Shown: one piece after another, positions 35,654-44,365 of the stretch
Layout: every line of letters starts with the position of its first letter
How positions within the stretch are numbered: position 1 is the first letter of the stretch
Assembly: GCA_041660045.1 (NCBI GenBank)
Contig: JBAZXA010000006.1
Span: 186,001 to 250,000 of the forward strand
Reading direction: 5' to 3'
Length of the DNA: 64,000 nucleotides
Origin: WM-3-3 sp041660045
Lineage (GTDB): Bacteria > Pseudomonadota > Gammaproteobacteria > Methylococcales > Methylomonadaceae
Made by a program: the position numbers and the translations under genes
Notes under the pieces: model-generated
The model's database searches: none
What the model was told of the DNA's origin: nothing
The model's input: the letters and a program-made list of their open reading frames with translations, nothing else

Positions 35654-37447
35654 ATGGCCATAGATGAAAAAAAGCCTTTAGGCATTACAGAAGTCGTCTT
35701 ACGGGATGCGCACCAATCCATTTTAGCTACCCGTTTACGCATAGAGGATATGCTGCCAATTTGTGAGAAACTGGACCAAATCGGCTACTGGTCCATCGAA
35801 TCTTGGGGTGGTGCTACATTTGATGCCTGCATTCGTTATTTAGGGGAAGACCCATGGGAGCGCTTACGCTTACTTAAAGCCGCCATGCCAAATACACCCC
35901 AACAAATGCTATTTAGGGGACAAAATATATTAGGTTATCGGCATTATGCCGATGATGTGGTGGATAAGTTTGTTGAACGTTGCGTCGTCAATGGCATCGA
36001 TGTATTCCGCATTTTTGATGCGATGAATGATATGCGTAACATCGACCGTGCCATCAAAGCCGTATTGGCCACTGATGCACATGCCCAAGGTACTATCTCC
36101 TATACCACTAGCCCTGTACATACTTTGGATATGTGGGTGGCGCTAGGTAAACAAATTGAAGATTTGGGGGCGCATTCCATTTGCATTAAAGACATGGCTG
36201 GTTTGTTGAAGCCTTACGAGGCTTTTGAATTGGTTAGCCGGTTAAAGCAAAGTACAGCTATCCCCATCCATTTACATTGTCATGCAACCACGGGTTTAAG
36301 TGTCGCGTCCTTGCTTAAGGCTGCAGAAGCAGGGGTTGATAATGTTGATGCTGCGATTTCATCAATGAGTATGACATATGGCCATAGCGCAACAGAAACC
36401 ATCGTTGCAAGTTTAAGTGGTTTAGAACGCGATACGGGCTTGGATTTAATCAAACTTGAAGAGGTTGCGACTTATTTTCGTGAAATACGAAAAAAATACG
36501 CCCAGTTTGAAGGCAGCCTCAAAGGTGTTGATGGCCGCATTTTAGTATCACAAGTACCGGGTGGCATGTTGACCAATATGGAGAGCCAGCTTAAGGAACA
36601 AGGGGCTGGAGATAAATTTGATGAGGTTTTATTAGAAATCCCAAGGGTACGTGAAGATTTAGGCTTTATTCCATTAGTGACCCCAACTTCCCAGATAGTG
36701 GGCACACAAGCGGTGATGAATGTTATTACAGGCGAGCGTTATAAAACCATCACTAAGGAAACGGCTGGTGTTTTAAAAGGCGAATATGGCTCAACGCCGG
36801 CACCGGTAAATAAGGCTTTGCAAGAAAAAGTCCTAAATGGTGCGCAACCTATCACATGCCGGCCAGCCGATTTAATTGCCCCAGAAATGGATAAATTAAT
36901 TGCTGAAGTTCAGGAAAAAGCTAAAGCTGAAAATATTACGTTGGCAGCAAATATAGAAGAAGATGCGTTGATTAACGGTTTGTTTGCCCAAGTGGGATGG
37001 AAGTTTTTAGCAAATCGTGGCAATCCGGAAGCCTTTGAGGCTATGCCCGATGCGAAAGCCTTCGCCGCCGAAAATAGGCCAAAAGATAATAGTAAGGCAA
37101 GCCCGATAGAAACCTATGTGGTCAATGTTGATGGTAAAAACTATAACGTGGCTGTCGGTCCTGGTGGTGCCGCGTTTAACATTCAACCTGGCGCGCATGT
37201 GGCCAGTGCTGGTGTGGTTACAGCAAAAGCGGAAACTGGCGCTGTGGTAGAGGCGCCGATGGCAGGCACCATATTGAAAATTTTAGTCGCTACTGGTGGC
37301 TCTGTCACAGAAGGTGATCCGGTTATTATTATGGAAGCTATGAAAATGGAAACGGAAGTACGTTCAAAGTTTTCCGGTACTGTTAGTATGGTCAATGTAA
37401 AAGAAGGGGTTGCCGTTGCTGTTGGTGATACTTTGATCACCTTATAA
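35654..37447 (+). CDS. oadA: Oxaloacetate decarboxylase alpha chain (biotin carrier)
   Basis: A 597-residue carboxyltransferase that takes CO2 from oxaloacetate onto biotin. The N-terminal TIM barrel carries VVLRDAHQSILATR, the lysine of CIKDMAGLL and metal-binding HLHCHATTG. A PYC/OadA-like domain follows and the C-terminal biotinyl domain carries the biotin lysine K564 in EAMKMETE. A Pro/Ala-poor linker joins them at about 490-530. Acts with OadB and OadG at the inner membrane, giving pyruvate and exporting Na+. In reverse it could be an anaplerotic route, which is inference. Confidence 0.95.
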   Translation: MAIDEKKPLGITEVVLRDAHQSILATRLRIEDMLPICEKLDQIGYWSIESWGGATFDACIRYLGEDPWERLRLLKAAMPNTPQQMLFRGQNILGYRHYADDVVDKFVERCVVNGIDVFRIFDAMNDMRNIDRAIKAVLATDAHAQGTISYTTSPVHTLDMWVALGKQIEDLGAHSICIKDMAGLLKPYEAFELVSRLKQSTAIPIHLHCHATTGLSVASLLKAAEAGVDNVDAAISSMSMTYGHSATETIVASLSGLERDTGLDLIKLEEVATYFREIRKKYAQFEGSLKGVDGRILVSQVPGGMLTNMESQLKEQGAGDKFDEVLLEIPRVREDLGFIPLVTPTSQIVGTQAVMNVITGERYKTITKETAGVLKGEYGSTPAPVNKALQEKVLNGAQPITCRPADLIAPEMDKLIAEVQEKAKAENITLAANIEEDALINGLFAQVGWKFLANRGNPEAFEAMPDAKAFAAENRPKDNSKASPIETYVVNVDGKNYNVAVGPGGAAFNIQPGAHVASAGVVTAKAETGAVVEAPMAGTILKILVATGGSVTEGDPVIIMEAMKMETEVRSKFSGTVSMVNVKEGVAVAVGDTLITL

Positions 37448-37463
37448 ATTTAGGATACTAGCT

Positions 37464-38591
37464 ATGGAAAATCTTGCTTCACTTTGGCAGAGTACGGGGA
37501 TACATAATATTACCGCTGGCCAATCTTTTATGATGCTGGTTGGCTTTTTACTATTGTTTTTGGCAATAAAAAAAGGTTTTGAACCTTTATTGTTGTTACC
37601 TATTGGGTTTGGTGCAGTGCTCAGCAATATTCCCGTTGCCGGCATTGCTGAAGAAGGCGGTATCTTATATTACTTATACTATGGTATTAAAACCGGTATC
37701 TTCCCATTGCTTATATTTATGGGTGTGGGTGCAATGACCGATTTTGGCCCGATGCTAGCTAATCCTAAAACGTTGTTATTAGGTGCAGCGGCACAGGTCG
37801 GTATTTTTGCCTCATTATTGGGTGCTTTGGCGCTTAATTTGGTACCTGGCTTAGAGTTTACCTTAAAAGACGCGGCCGCCATAGCCATTATTGGCGGCGC
37901 TGATGGGCCAACAGCCATTTATGTTGCTTCACGCTTAGCACCTGATTTATTGGGCGCGATAGCCGTGGCTGCTTATTCATATATGGCACTAGTGCCATTA
38001 ATCCAGCCGCCAATTATGCGGGCTTTAACCACCGAAGATGAACGTAAAATTGAGATGCAGCAAATGCGTGCTGTCGGTAAAACGGAAAAAATTATTTTCC
38101 CTTTAGTACTGATTTTGCTCACGGCTTTGTTATTACCTTCCGCCGCACCATTAGTGGGGATGTTCGCTTTAGGTAATCTCATGAATACCTGTGGCGTGGT
38201 GGAACGCTTAAGTCAAACAGCTCAAAATGAATTAATCAATATAGTCACCATTTTTTTAGGCCTAGCGGTAGGCTCAAAATTAAGCGCGGATGCTTTTTTG
38301 CAAATTAAAACGCTCGGGATACTAGCACTTGGTGCCGCTGCTTTTGCAATGGGAACAGCAGGTGGGGTGCTTATGGCAAAAGTTATGAATAAGTTTAGCA
38401 AGACGCCAATCAATCCTTTAATCGGTGCCGCTGGCGTATCAGCCGTGCCTATGGCGGCAAGGGTTGCCAATAAATTGGGCTTGGAAAGTAATCCTCATAA
38501 TTTTTTGTTGATGCATGCTATGGGGCCTAATGTGGCCGGTGTCATCGGCTCGGCAGTCGCGGCGGGTATTTTATTAAGTTTAGTAAAATAA
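37464..38591 (+). CDS. oadB: Oxaloacetate decarboxylase beta chain (Na+ pump)
   Basis: A 375-residue polytopic membrane protein that decarboxylates carboxybiotin and moves Na+ outward. The key region IIIa motif GGADGPTAIY with the essential aspartate is present, as are NPKTLLLGAAAQ and the C-terminal AAGVSAVPMAARVANKLG. About nine or more hydrophobic segments. Starts 16 bases after oadA; ends 74 bases before the aminotransferase gene on the same strand. Confidence 0.95.
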   Translation: MENLASLWQSTGIHNITAGQSFMMLVGFLLLFLAIKKGFEPLLLLPIGFGAVLSNIPVAGIAEEGGILYYLYYGIKTGIFPLLIFMGVGAMTDFGPMLANPKTLLLGAAAQVGIFASLLGALALNLVPGLEFTLKDAAAIAIIGGADGPTAIYVASRLAPDLLGAIAVAAYSYMALVPLIQPPIMRALTTEDERKIEMQQMRAVGKTEKIIFPLVLILLTALLLPSAAPLVGMFALGNLMNTCGVVERLSQTAQNELINIVTIFLGLAVGSKLSADAFLQIKTLGILALGAAAFAMGTAGGVLMAKVMNKFSKTPINPLIGAAGVSAVPMAARVANKLGLESNPHNFLLMHAMGPNVAGVIGSAVAAGILLSLVK

Positions 38592-38665
38592 CCAACACTA
38601 GGCATAGTCTAGTATTAAACTAGCGTTTAAATTTTTTGTTTTTGGTATCCAATGAGGAACTTGTT

Positions 38666-39886
38666 ATGACCATTTATCCACCATTAGAAATCCCCAATAC
38701 TTTGGCAGCGGGGCCAGGGCCTGGGAATACTGATCCCAGAGTATTGGAGAGTCTATGTAAAACTGGCGTAGCCGACCATATGCAGGCCGATGTCATCAGA
38801 GGCATGCTTGAAGCCAAAGACATGCTACGGCAGGTTTGGGGAACAAAAAACACCTATACTTTTGGCGTTGCCGGAACTGGTTTTAGCGGTTTAGATTGTG
38901 CCTTGAGCCTGATTTTACCGGGCGATAAAGTGGTCGCTTTTGTCAACGGCACGTTCAGTGGCATAGATGGCTTAGCTATACGCATGAAGGCTTCTAGCCT
39001 ACAAGATTTGGCGGCTAATCCGTTAAACCCACAGCCGTCTAATGTGGTCATCGTCAATGTCCCGCATGGAGAATCCGTTACTCAGGAGATAATTGATGCG
39101 GCCTTAGCAAAACACAAACCGATGTGGGCATTCATGGCGCATTGGGAAACCGGAAGTGGCCGAATTAATGATATCAAAGCCTTTAATGATGCTTGTACAA
39201 AATACGCTGTGATGGGCATAGTCGATGCGGTGTCTAGCTTAGGGATAACAGACTTTGAAATTGACGATTATCCATCGGTAGTGGCTTGGGCTTCATGCCC
39301 ACAAAAAGGGATTATGTGCTTGCCGTTGACTTATGCACCGGTCAGTTTTAGGGATGAGGCTATTGCCTTGTTATCAAGGCGAGGATGCTATACTTATGCC
39401 CACAATCCAATTTTAGAAGCGCGCCATTGGGGTATTGTTGAGGGTCAGGATGCTGCGCCAATTTATCACCGTACACATTCTTGCTATGCTGTTGCCGCTT
39501 TTCATGAGGCGTTAAGGTTATTATTAACGTATACCCTGAAACAAAAAGCACTTGATTATATATATCATGAGGCAGCTCTTAAATCGGCTGTGCAATTTAT
39601 GGGTTGTTCAGTGACGTCTAATATGACCAGTTTGCTAGTCTTTAATTTGCCTGAAAGTTTGGCAGGTAAGGAACGTGAGCTCGTAGCAGACTGTAGGGCA
39701 CAGGGTTTTGCAATTTGGACAACCTTATCAGAACCTGTGCAAATTCGGATTGGTATTTTAAACCAGCTGTCTATGGAAGCAATATCTGAAATTGCCAGCC
39801 GGTTTGCAGATGCCATGGTTAAAATGGGCGGCACGGTCAATAAAGCTGAAGTGTTGCAAACACTGCGGGCTTACTATACTAGCTAA
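38666..39886 (+). CDS. Class V aminotransferase (serine/alanine-glyoxylate type)
   Basis: A 406-residue PLP enzyme of the alanine-glyoxylate/serine-pyruvate aminotransferase family. Start at the ATG 38666 after GAGGA; the PLP aspartate D187 (GIVDAVSSLG) and lysine K214 (CPQKGIMCLP) are present. The first residues LAAGPGPGNTDPRVLESL are the family N-terminal motif. It differs clearly from the serine-glyoxylate aminotransferase at 53981. The nearby oad genes give pyruvate, so an alanine or serine transaminase would fit, but the substrate is not established. Confidence 0.85.
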   Translation: MTIYPPLEIPNTLAAGPGPGNTDPRVLESLCKTGVADHMQADVIRGMLEAKDMLRQVWGTKNTYTFGVAGTGFSGLDCALSLILPGDKVVAFVNGTFSGIDGLAIRMKASSLQDLAANPLNPQPSNVVIVNVPHGESVTQEIIDAALAKHKPMWAFMAHWETGSGRINDIKAFNDACTKYAVMGIVDAVSSLGITDFEIDDYPSVVAWASCPQKGIMCLPLTYAPVSFRDEAIALLSRRGCYTYAHNPILEARHWGIVEGQDAAPIYHRTHSCYAVAAFHEALRLLLTYTLKQKALDYIYHEAALKSAVQFMGCSVTSNMTSLLVFNLPESLAGKERELVADCRAQGFAIWTTLSEPVQIRIGILNQLSMEAISEIASRFADAMVKMGGTVNKAEVLQTLRAYYTS

Positions 39887-39927
39887 AGCGGGTTAATTAG
39901 CTAACTTAATGCGCAGTTAATTTTTAA

Positions 39928-39962
39928 TAAAAAAGCCTTGGCTGCAAGCCAAGGCTTTTTTA
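39928..39962 (+). terminator. Terminator after the class V aminotransferase gene
   Basis: AAAAGCCTTGGCT and AGCCAAGGCTTTTT form a stem of nine or more GC-containing pairs with a GCA loop, followed by a T-run. It ends the oad-aminotransferase unit. Confidence 0.88.
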
Positions 39963-40076
39963 TTTGTCTGCCCGTTAAGATAGACATTAGCTTAATGTGT
40001 TCTAATATTATTTAAGATTCAAGCTTTAAGTAACACTTTAAACCAAGAAAACTATGATTTTATTAGATTGGATACC

Positions 40077-41174
40077 ATGTTAATTACCTTGCACTGTGTA
40101 CGGGCCTCGCTTGTATCAGGCTTATTTATACTTATTAGTAGCTTATTAGTTGCCTGCGATTCTGTTGAGCAAGCACCTATTCCGCCTCGACCTGCTTTAA
40201 TCATAGAAGCGCGGGATAATACCGAAATGTCCATGGGCTTAGTTGGCGAAGTAAGGCCACGCTACGAATCTGCCCAAGGCTTCCGGATAGACGGCAAAAT
40301 AATGGAGCGCTTGGTGGATATAGGTGCTACGGTAACTAAAGGCCAACTCTTAGCGCGGTTGGATAAAATAGATTCTGGTTTGGCGGCGCAAGCCTCACAA
40401 GCCAATGTGCGTGCTGCTAATGCCGATTACCAATTAGCTAAGGTAGAGTTGGACCGTCAACGGGAGTTATACCAACGCAAAACCACGGCGCGTTCGGCAT
40501 TAGATAGCGCTGAGGCTCAGTTCAATTCTGCTAAGGCACGCTGGCAACAGGCTAATGCCCAAGCTTCCGCTTCTGGTAACCAAACCCGTTATACAGCATT
40601 AATGGCAGAACTTGATGGGGTGGTAACTGATATACGTGCAGAACCCGGTCAAGTGGTTAGCGCTGGTCAGGTTATTGCTCATATAGCCGATACTAAAGCC
40701 TTAGAAGTGGCGATTGCTGTACCTGAATCGCGGATGCAAGGCGTGGTGCCTGGCGTCAATGTGATAATACGCTTATGGGCAGTACCCAATCAGATTTACC
40801 AAGGTACAGTCCGGGAAGTCTCACCGACTGCAGACTCATTAACCCGAACCTTTCAAGCCAGAGTCAGTATTACAGATCCTGATATTAATGTGCGCATGGG
40901 CATGACCGCTGGCGTTTTGTTTAAGATGGAGCAAGCCAAGGCACTGATTATGTTGCCAATATCTGCAGTTAGCCAATACAACGGTCAAACGGTTGCTTGG
41001 GTGTTGGATACTGAAAACAAGGTTCAGCCTAAAGCAGTTGAAACCTATCAGTTTAGGGAAGATGGCGTGTTAATCAGTTCAGGGCTTGAGGAAGGTGAAA
41101 AAGTGGTAGCTGTTGGGGTGCAAGCGCTGACGCCTGGACAAAGCGTGCGTCCAATTTTAAAGGATAAACGCTAG
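40077..41174 (+). CDS. RND efflux periplasmic adaptor, lipoprotein
   Basis: A ~365-residue membrane fusion protein (HlyD/AcrA family). An ATG at 40077 gives a lipoprotein signal with lipobox LLVAC near residue 27, so it is likely anchored in the inner membrane. Biotinyl-lipoyl and alpha-hairpin regions (about 70-200), then beta-barrel and membrane-proximal domains, as in AcrA. Its stop overlaps the start of the permease gene (TAGTG). No outer-membrane channel gene is adjacent, so a TolC-like protein is needed from elsewhere. Substrate unknown. Confidence 0.88.
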   Translation: MLITLHCVRASLVSGLFILISSLLVACDSVEQAPIPPRPALIIEARDNTEMSMGLVGEVRPRYESAQGFRIDGKIMERLVDIGATVTKGQLLARLDKIDSGLAAQASQANVRAANADYQLAKVELDRQRELYQRKTTARSALDSAEAQFNSAKARWQQANAQASASGNQTRYTALMAELDGVVTDIRAEPGQVVSAGQVIAHIADTKALEVAIAVPESRMQGVVPGVNVIIRLWAVPNQIYQGTVREVSPTADSLTRTFQARVSITDPDINVRMGMTAGVLFKMEQAKALIMLPISAVSQYNGQTVAWVLDTENKVQPKAVETYQFREDGVLISSGLEEGEKVVAVGVQALTPGQSVRPILKDKR

Positions 41175-44100
41175 TGGGGCATTTCAATATATCAGAATGG
41201 GCGCTGCGGCACCGCCCGATGGTACTTTATTTTATGGTCATGCTGACACTGGCGGGGCTTATTTCCTATACCCGTTTAGGCCAATCTGAAGATCCGCCGT
41301 TTACGTTTAAAATTATGGTGGTGCGCACCGGTTGGCCAGGCGCCAGTGCGCATGAAATTGAGCAGCAAGTCACCGATAAATTAGAAAAAAAACTGCAAGA
41401 AGTCCCCCATCTTGATTTTTTACGAAGTTTTTCACGCCCTGGAGAATCTTTAATTTTTGTTTTTATTAAAGATTCAACGCCAGTTAAAGCGATGCCCAAT
41501 ATTTGGTATCAGGTTCGGAAAAAAATAGGTGATATAAGGCATACCCTGCCTGATGGCATTGAAGGGCCATCGTTTAATGATGAATTTGGTGATGTGTACG
41601 GTAATCTATACGCGCTAACAGGTGCAGGATATAGCCATGCTGAACTAAAACATCAGGCAGAACAAATTCGTGCCGAATTACTGCACGTGCATGATGCCTC
41701 CAAAGTTGAGTTTTTTGGGGAACAAAAGCAACGAATTTTTATAGAACTTTCCAATACTAAACTGTCAGCTTTAGGCTTGGATGTGGCTTCTTTGCTATCA
41801 GGGCTACGTTCGCAAAATGCCGTGGTTTCAAGCGGCTCTTTCGATGCTGATCAAGAACATATACGAATTGCCGTGAGTGGTCGTTTTAATCGCCTAGAAG
41901 CCTTAAGTGAAGCTAGGTTTCGGGCAAATGGCCGGGAGTTTCGTTTAGGTGATGTGGCAACGGTTAAAAGAGGTTACGAAGATCCTCCTGTGCAAAAAGT
42001 GCGCTACAACGGCCAAGAAGGCTTGTTGATAGGGGTAGCCATGCGTGAAGGGGGGGATATTGTGAAGCTAGGTGGTGAGTTGGAGCAGGCTATCAAACAT
42101 ATAAGCGAGCAATTGCCGGTAGGTTTGACACTTAGCCCAGTTTCCTCCCAGCCAAAAGCGGTTGAACGTTCTGTGCAGGAATTTGTGCATTCATTAGCTG
42201 AAGCTGTGTTAATAGTCTTGGCGGTAAGTTTATTGTCGTTGGGATGGCACACCGGTATTGTGGTCGCCATCTGTATTCCAGTCGTGCTGGCGATTACCTT
42301 TTTATTCATGCAATTTTTTGACGTGGGCTTGCATAAAATATCCCTAGGGGCATTGATTATTGCGCTAGGTTTATTAGTGGATGATGCCATTATTTCTGTG
42401 GAAATGATGGCGTCAAAAATGGAACAAGGCTGGGATAGGATGCGGGCTGCCTCATTTGCCTATACATCAACAGCTATGCCTATGTTGGCAGGTACTTTGG
42501 TGACTGCGGCCGGTTTTTTACCGATAGCAACGGCGGCTTCATCCACTGGGGAATATACCCGATCCATTTTCCAGGTAACCGTGATTGCCTTATTGGTGTC
42601 TTGGTTTGCAGCGGTGATTTTTGTCCCTTATTTGGGCTATCAATTGTTACCAGATCATTCGGCCGGTGAGCATAAGCCGAGTCTTTGGCGACGTAAACTA
42701 AGCCAGTTTTTCCCGCAATTACAAAGCCAGCAACGCAGCCATGATTTATATGGTACGCCGTTTTATCGTGTATTTCGACGTTTGGTAACTTATTGCGTTA
42801 GGCACCGCTGGCAGGTGATTATCCTAACTTTGGCGATATTTTTCGCATCAATTTATAGTTTTAAATTCGTCCAGCAGCAGTTTTTTCCTGATTCCACGCG
42901 TCCTGAACTGATAGTTGATCTCTATTTTGCGGAAGGGGTGACTTTTGCGGCTAATGAACAAGAAGTTAAACGCTTGGAAGAGTGGTTGTCCAAGCAAACA
43001 GGCATAGAAAATTATATGGCCTATGTCGGTAATGGCAGCCCTAGGTTTTATTTGCCACTAGATCAACAATTAACCCAGCGTAGTTTTGCCCAAATTGTGG
43101 TGTTGACAGAAGGTTCCAAAGCTAGGGAAGCCTTACGTAGTAAATTGATTGCATTGTTTCAACAAGAGTTTCCCAGTTTGCAAGGCTCGGTTTTTCGTCT
43201 GGAAAACGGGCCGCCCGTTGGTTTTCCCGTGCAGTTTCGCGTGTCTGGCCCTAACCCTGAGATATTGCGTAAGATAGCGCATCAAGTTGCTGAGGTGATG
43301 CGCGACAATCCCTATTTAAGTAATGTCCAACCAGATTGGGATGAACCAACGAAAGTTATCCGTATCAATGTTGACCAGTCCAAGGCAAAGTTGCTGGGCA
43401 TCAGTTCTGCCGATGTTGCAAATATAGTGAACGGCGCTTTGCAAAACCTTTATGTCGCCGAGTTTAGGGAAGGTACAGAACGCATTGACTTAGTGGTCAG
43501 GGGGGCGGCCTTAGAGCGGTCAAAATTGTCGCATCTGCCGGATTTGATGATACCCACGGGCACTGGGAAAAGTGTGCCTTTATCGCAATTGGCAAGCTTA
43601 GAATATGGTTTTGAAGATGGCTTAATATGGCGGCGTGATTTGTTACCGACTATTTCGGTGCGGGCCAATTTATACGGCGATGTACAAGCACCTTTAGCTT
43701 CTGCGCAAGTTGAAGAAAAACTGGGCCAGATTATAAAACAATTGCCAGTGGGTTATCGTATTGAAACGGGCGGTGCAGTCGAGGAGTCCGCTAAAGGTGC
43801 GGCATCAGTGGCAGTAGGCGCACCATTGTTTATAACCGTGGTAGTGACCGTGTTAATGATACAGTTGCAAAGTTTTTCCAGGGTAGCTTTAGTCATGTTG
43901 ACAGCGCCGCTAGGCATGATAGGGGTAACGATATTTTTATTGGCGTTTGATAAGCCATTTGGCTTTGTTGCGATGTTAGGCACCATCGCTTTATCAGGTA
44001 TGATCATGCGTAATTCGGTGATTTTAGTGGATCAAATTGAGCAGGATAAACAAGCGGGGCGTTCGGATTATGAGGCTATCATTGAATCGACAGTACGTCG

Positions 44101-44290
44101 GTTTAGGCCAATTATGTTAACCGCAGCCGCAGCTATTCTTGCTATGATCCCCTTAACCCGAAGTGCTTTTTTTGGTCCCATGGCGGTTGCAATTATGGGC
44201 GGGCTAACCGTGGCAACAGTGTTAACATTGTTGTTTTTACCATCCCTATACGCCGCTTGGTTTCGTGTCCCGATTCCTGAAAGCAAATAA
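41174..44290 (+). CDS. RND family efflux permease
   Basis: A 1038-residue inner-membrane proton antiporter of the AcrB-like (HAE-1/hydrophobe) type. The twelve-helix pattern with two large periplasmic loops is visible; the proton-relay aspartates appear as GLLVDDAIISVEMM in the fourth helix. The N-terminus RHRPMVLYFMVMLTLAGLISYTRLGQSEDPPF and the repeat VALVMLTAPLGMIGV are typical. GTG start overlapping the adaptor stop by one base means translational coupling. Substrate cannot be told from the sequence. Confidence 0.92.
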   Translation: MGHFNISEWALRHRPMVLYFMVMLTLAGLISYTRLGQSEDPPFTFKIMVVRTGWPGASAHEIEQQVTDKLEKKLQEVPHLDFLRSFSRPGESLIFVFIKDSTPVKAMPNIWYQVRKKIGDIRHTLPDGIEGPSFNDEFGDVYGNLYALTGAGYSHAELKHQAEQIRAELLHVHDASKVEFFGEQKQRIFIELSNTKLSALGLDVASLLSGLRSQNAVVSSGSFDADQEHIRIAVSGRFNRLEALSEARFRANGREFRLGDVATVKRGYEDPPVQKVRYNGQEGLLIGVAMREGGDIVKLGGELEQAIKHISEQLPVGLTLSPVSSQPKAVERSVQEFVHSLAEAVLIVLAVSLLSLGWHTGIVVAICIPVVLAITFLFMQFFDVGLHKISLGALIIALGLLVDDAIISVEMMASKMEQGWDRMRAASFAYTSTAMPMLAGTLVTAAGFLPIATAASSTGEYTRSIFQVTVIALLVSWFAAVIFVPYLGYQLLPDHSAGEHKPSLWRRKLSQFFPQLQSQQRSHDLYGTPFYRVFRRLVTYCVRHRWQVIILTLAIFFASIYSFKFVQQQFFPDSTRPELIVDLYFAEGVTFAANEQEVKRLEEWLSKQTGIENYMAYVGNGSPRFYLPLDQQLTQRSFAQIVVLTEGSKAREALRSKLIALFQQEFPSLQGSVFRLENGPPVGFPVQFRVSGPNPEILRKIAHQVAEVMRDNPYLSNVQPDWDEPTKVIRINVDQSKAKLLGISSADVANIVNGALQNLYVAEFREGTERIDLVVRGAALERSKLSHLPDLMIPTGTGKSVPLSQLASLEYGFEDGLIWRRDLLPTISVRANLYGDVQAPLASAQVEEKLGQIIKQLPVGYRIETGGAVEESAKGAASVAVGAPLFITVVVTVLMIQLQSFSRVALVMLTAPLGMIGVTIFLLAFDKPFGFVAMLGTIALSGMIMRNSVILVDQIEQDKQAGRSDYEAIIESTVRRFRPIMLTAAAAILAMIPLTRSAFFGPMAVAIMGGLTVATVLTLLFLPSLYAAWFRVPIPESK

Positions 44291-44320
44291 TAACGGTTAA
44301 TTTAAGTTTAACCGTTATTT
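44289..44320. terminator. Hairpin after the RND permease gene
   Basis: A perfect 12-bp stem AATAACGGTTAA (44289-44300) with TTAACCGTTATT (44308-44319), starting at the stop codon. It lies between two convergent genes and could end transcripts from both sides. Confidence 0.7.
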
Positions 44321-44336
44321 AGTCAGACAGCAGCAT

Positions 44337-44355
44337 AAGCCCCTTAATGGGGCTT
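44337..44355. terminator. Hairpin after ftfL
   Basis: Stem AAGCCCC (44337-44343) with GGGGCTT (44349-44355) and loop TTAAT, 10 bases past the ftfL stop (minus strand). No T-run follows on the minus side, so it is a weak terminator on its own; with the adjacent hairpin it may work jointly. Confidence 0.5.
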
Positions 44356-44365
44356 AGCTTATGTT

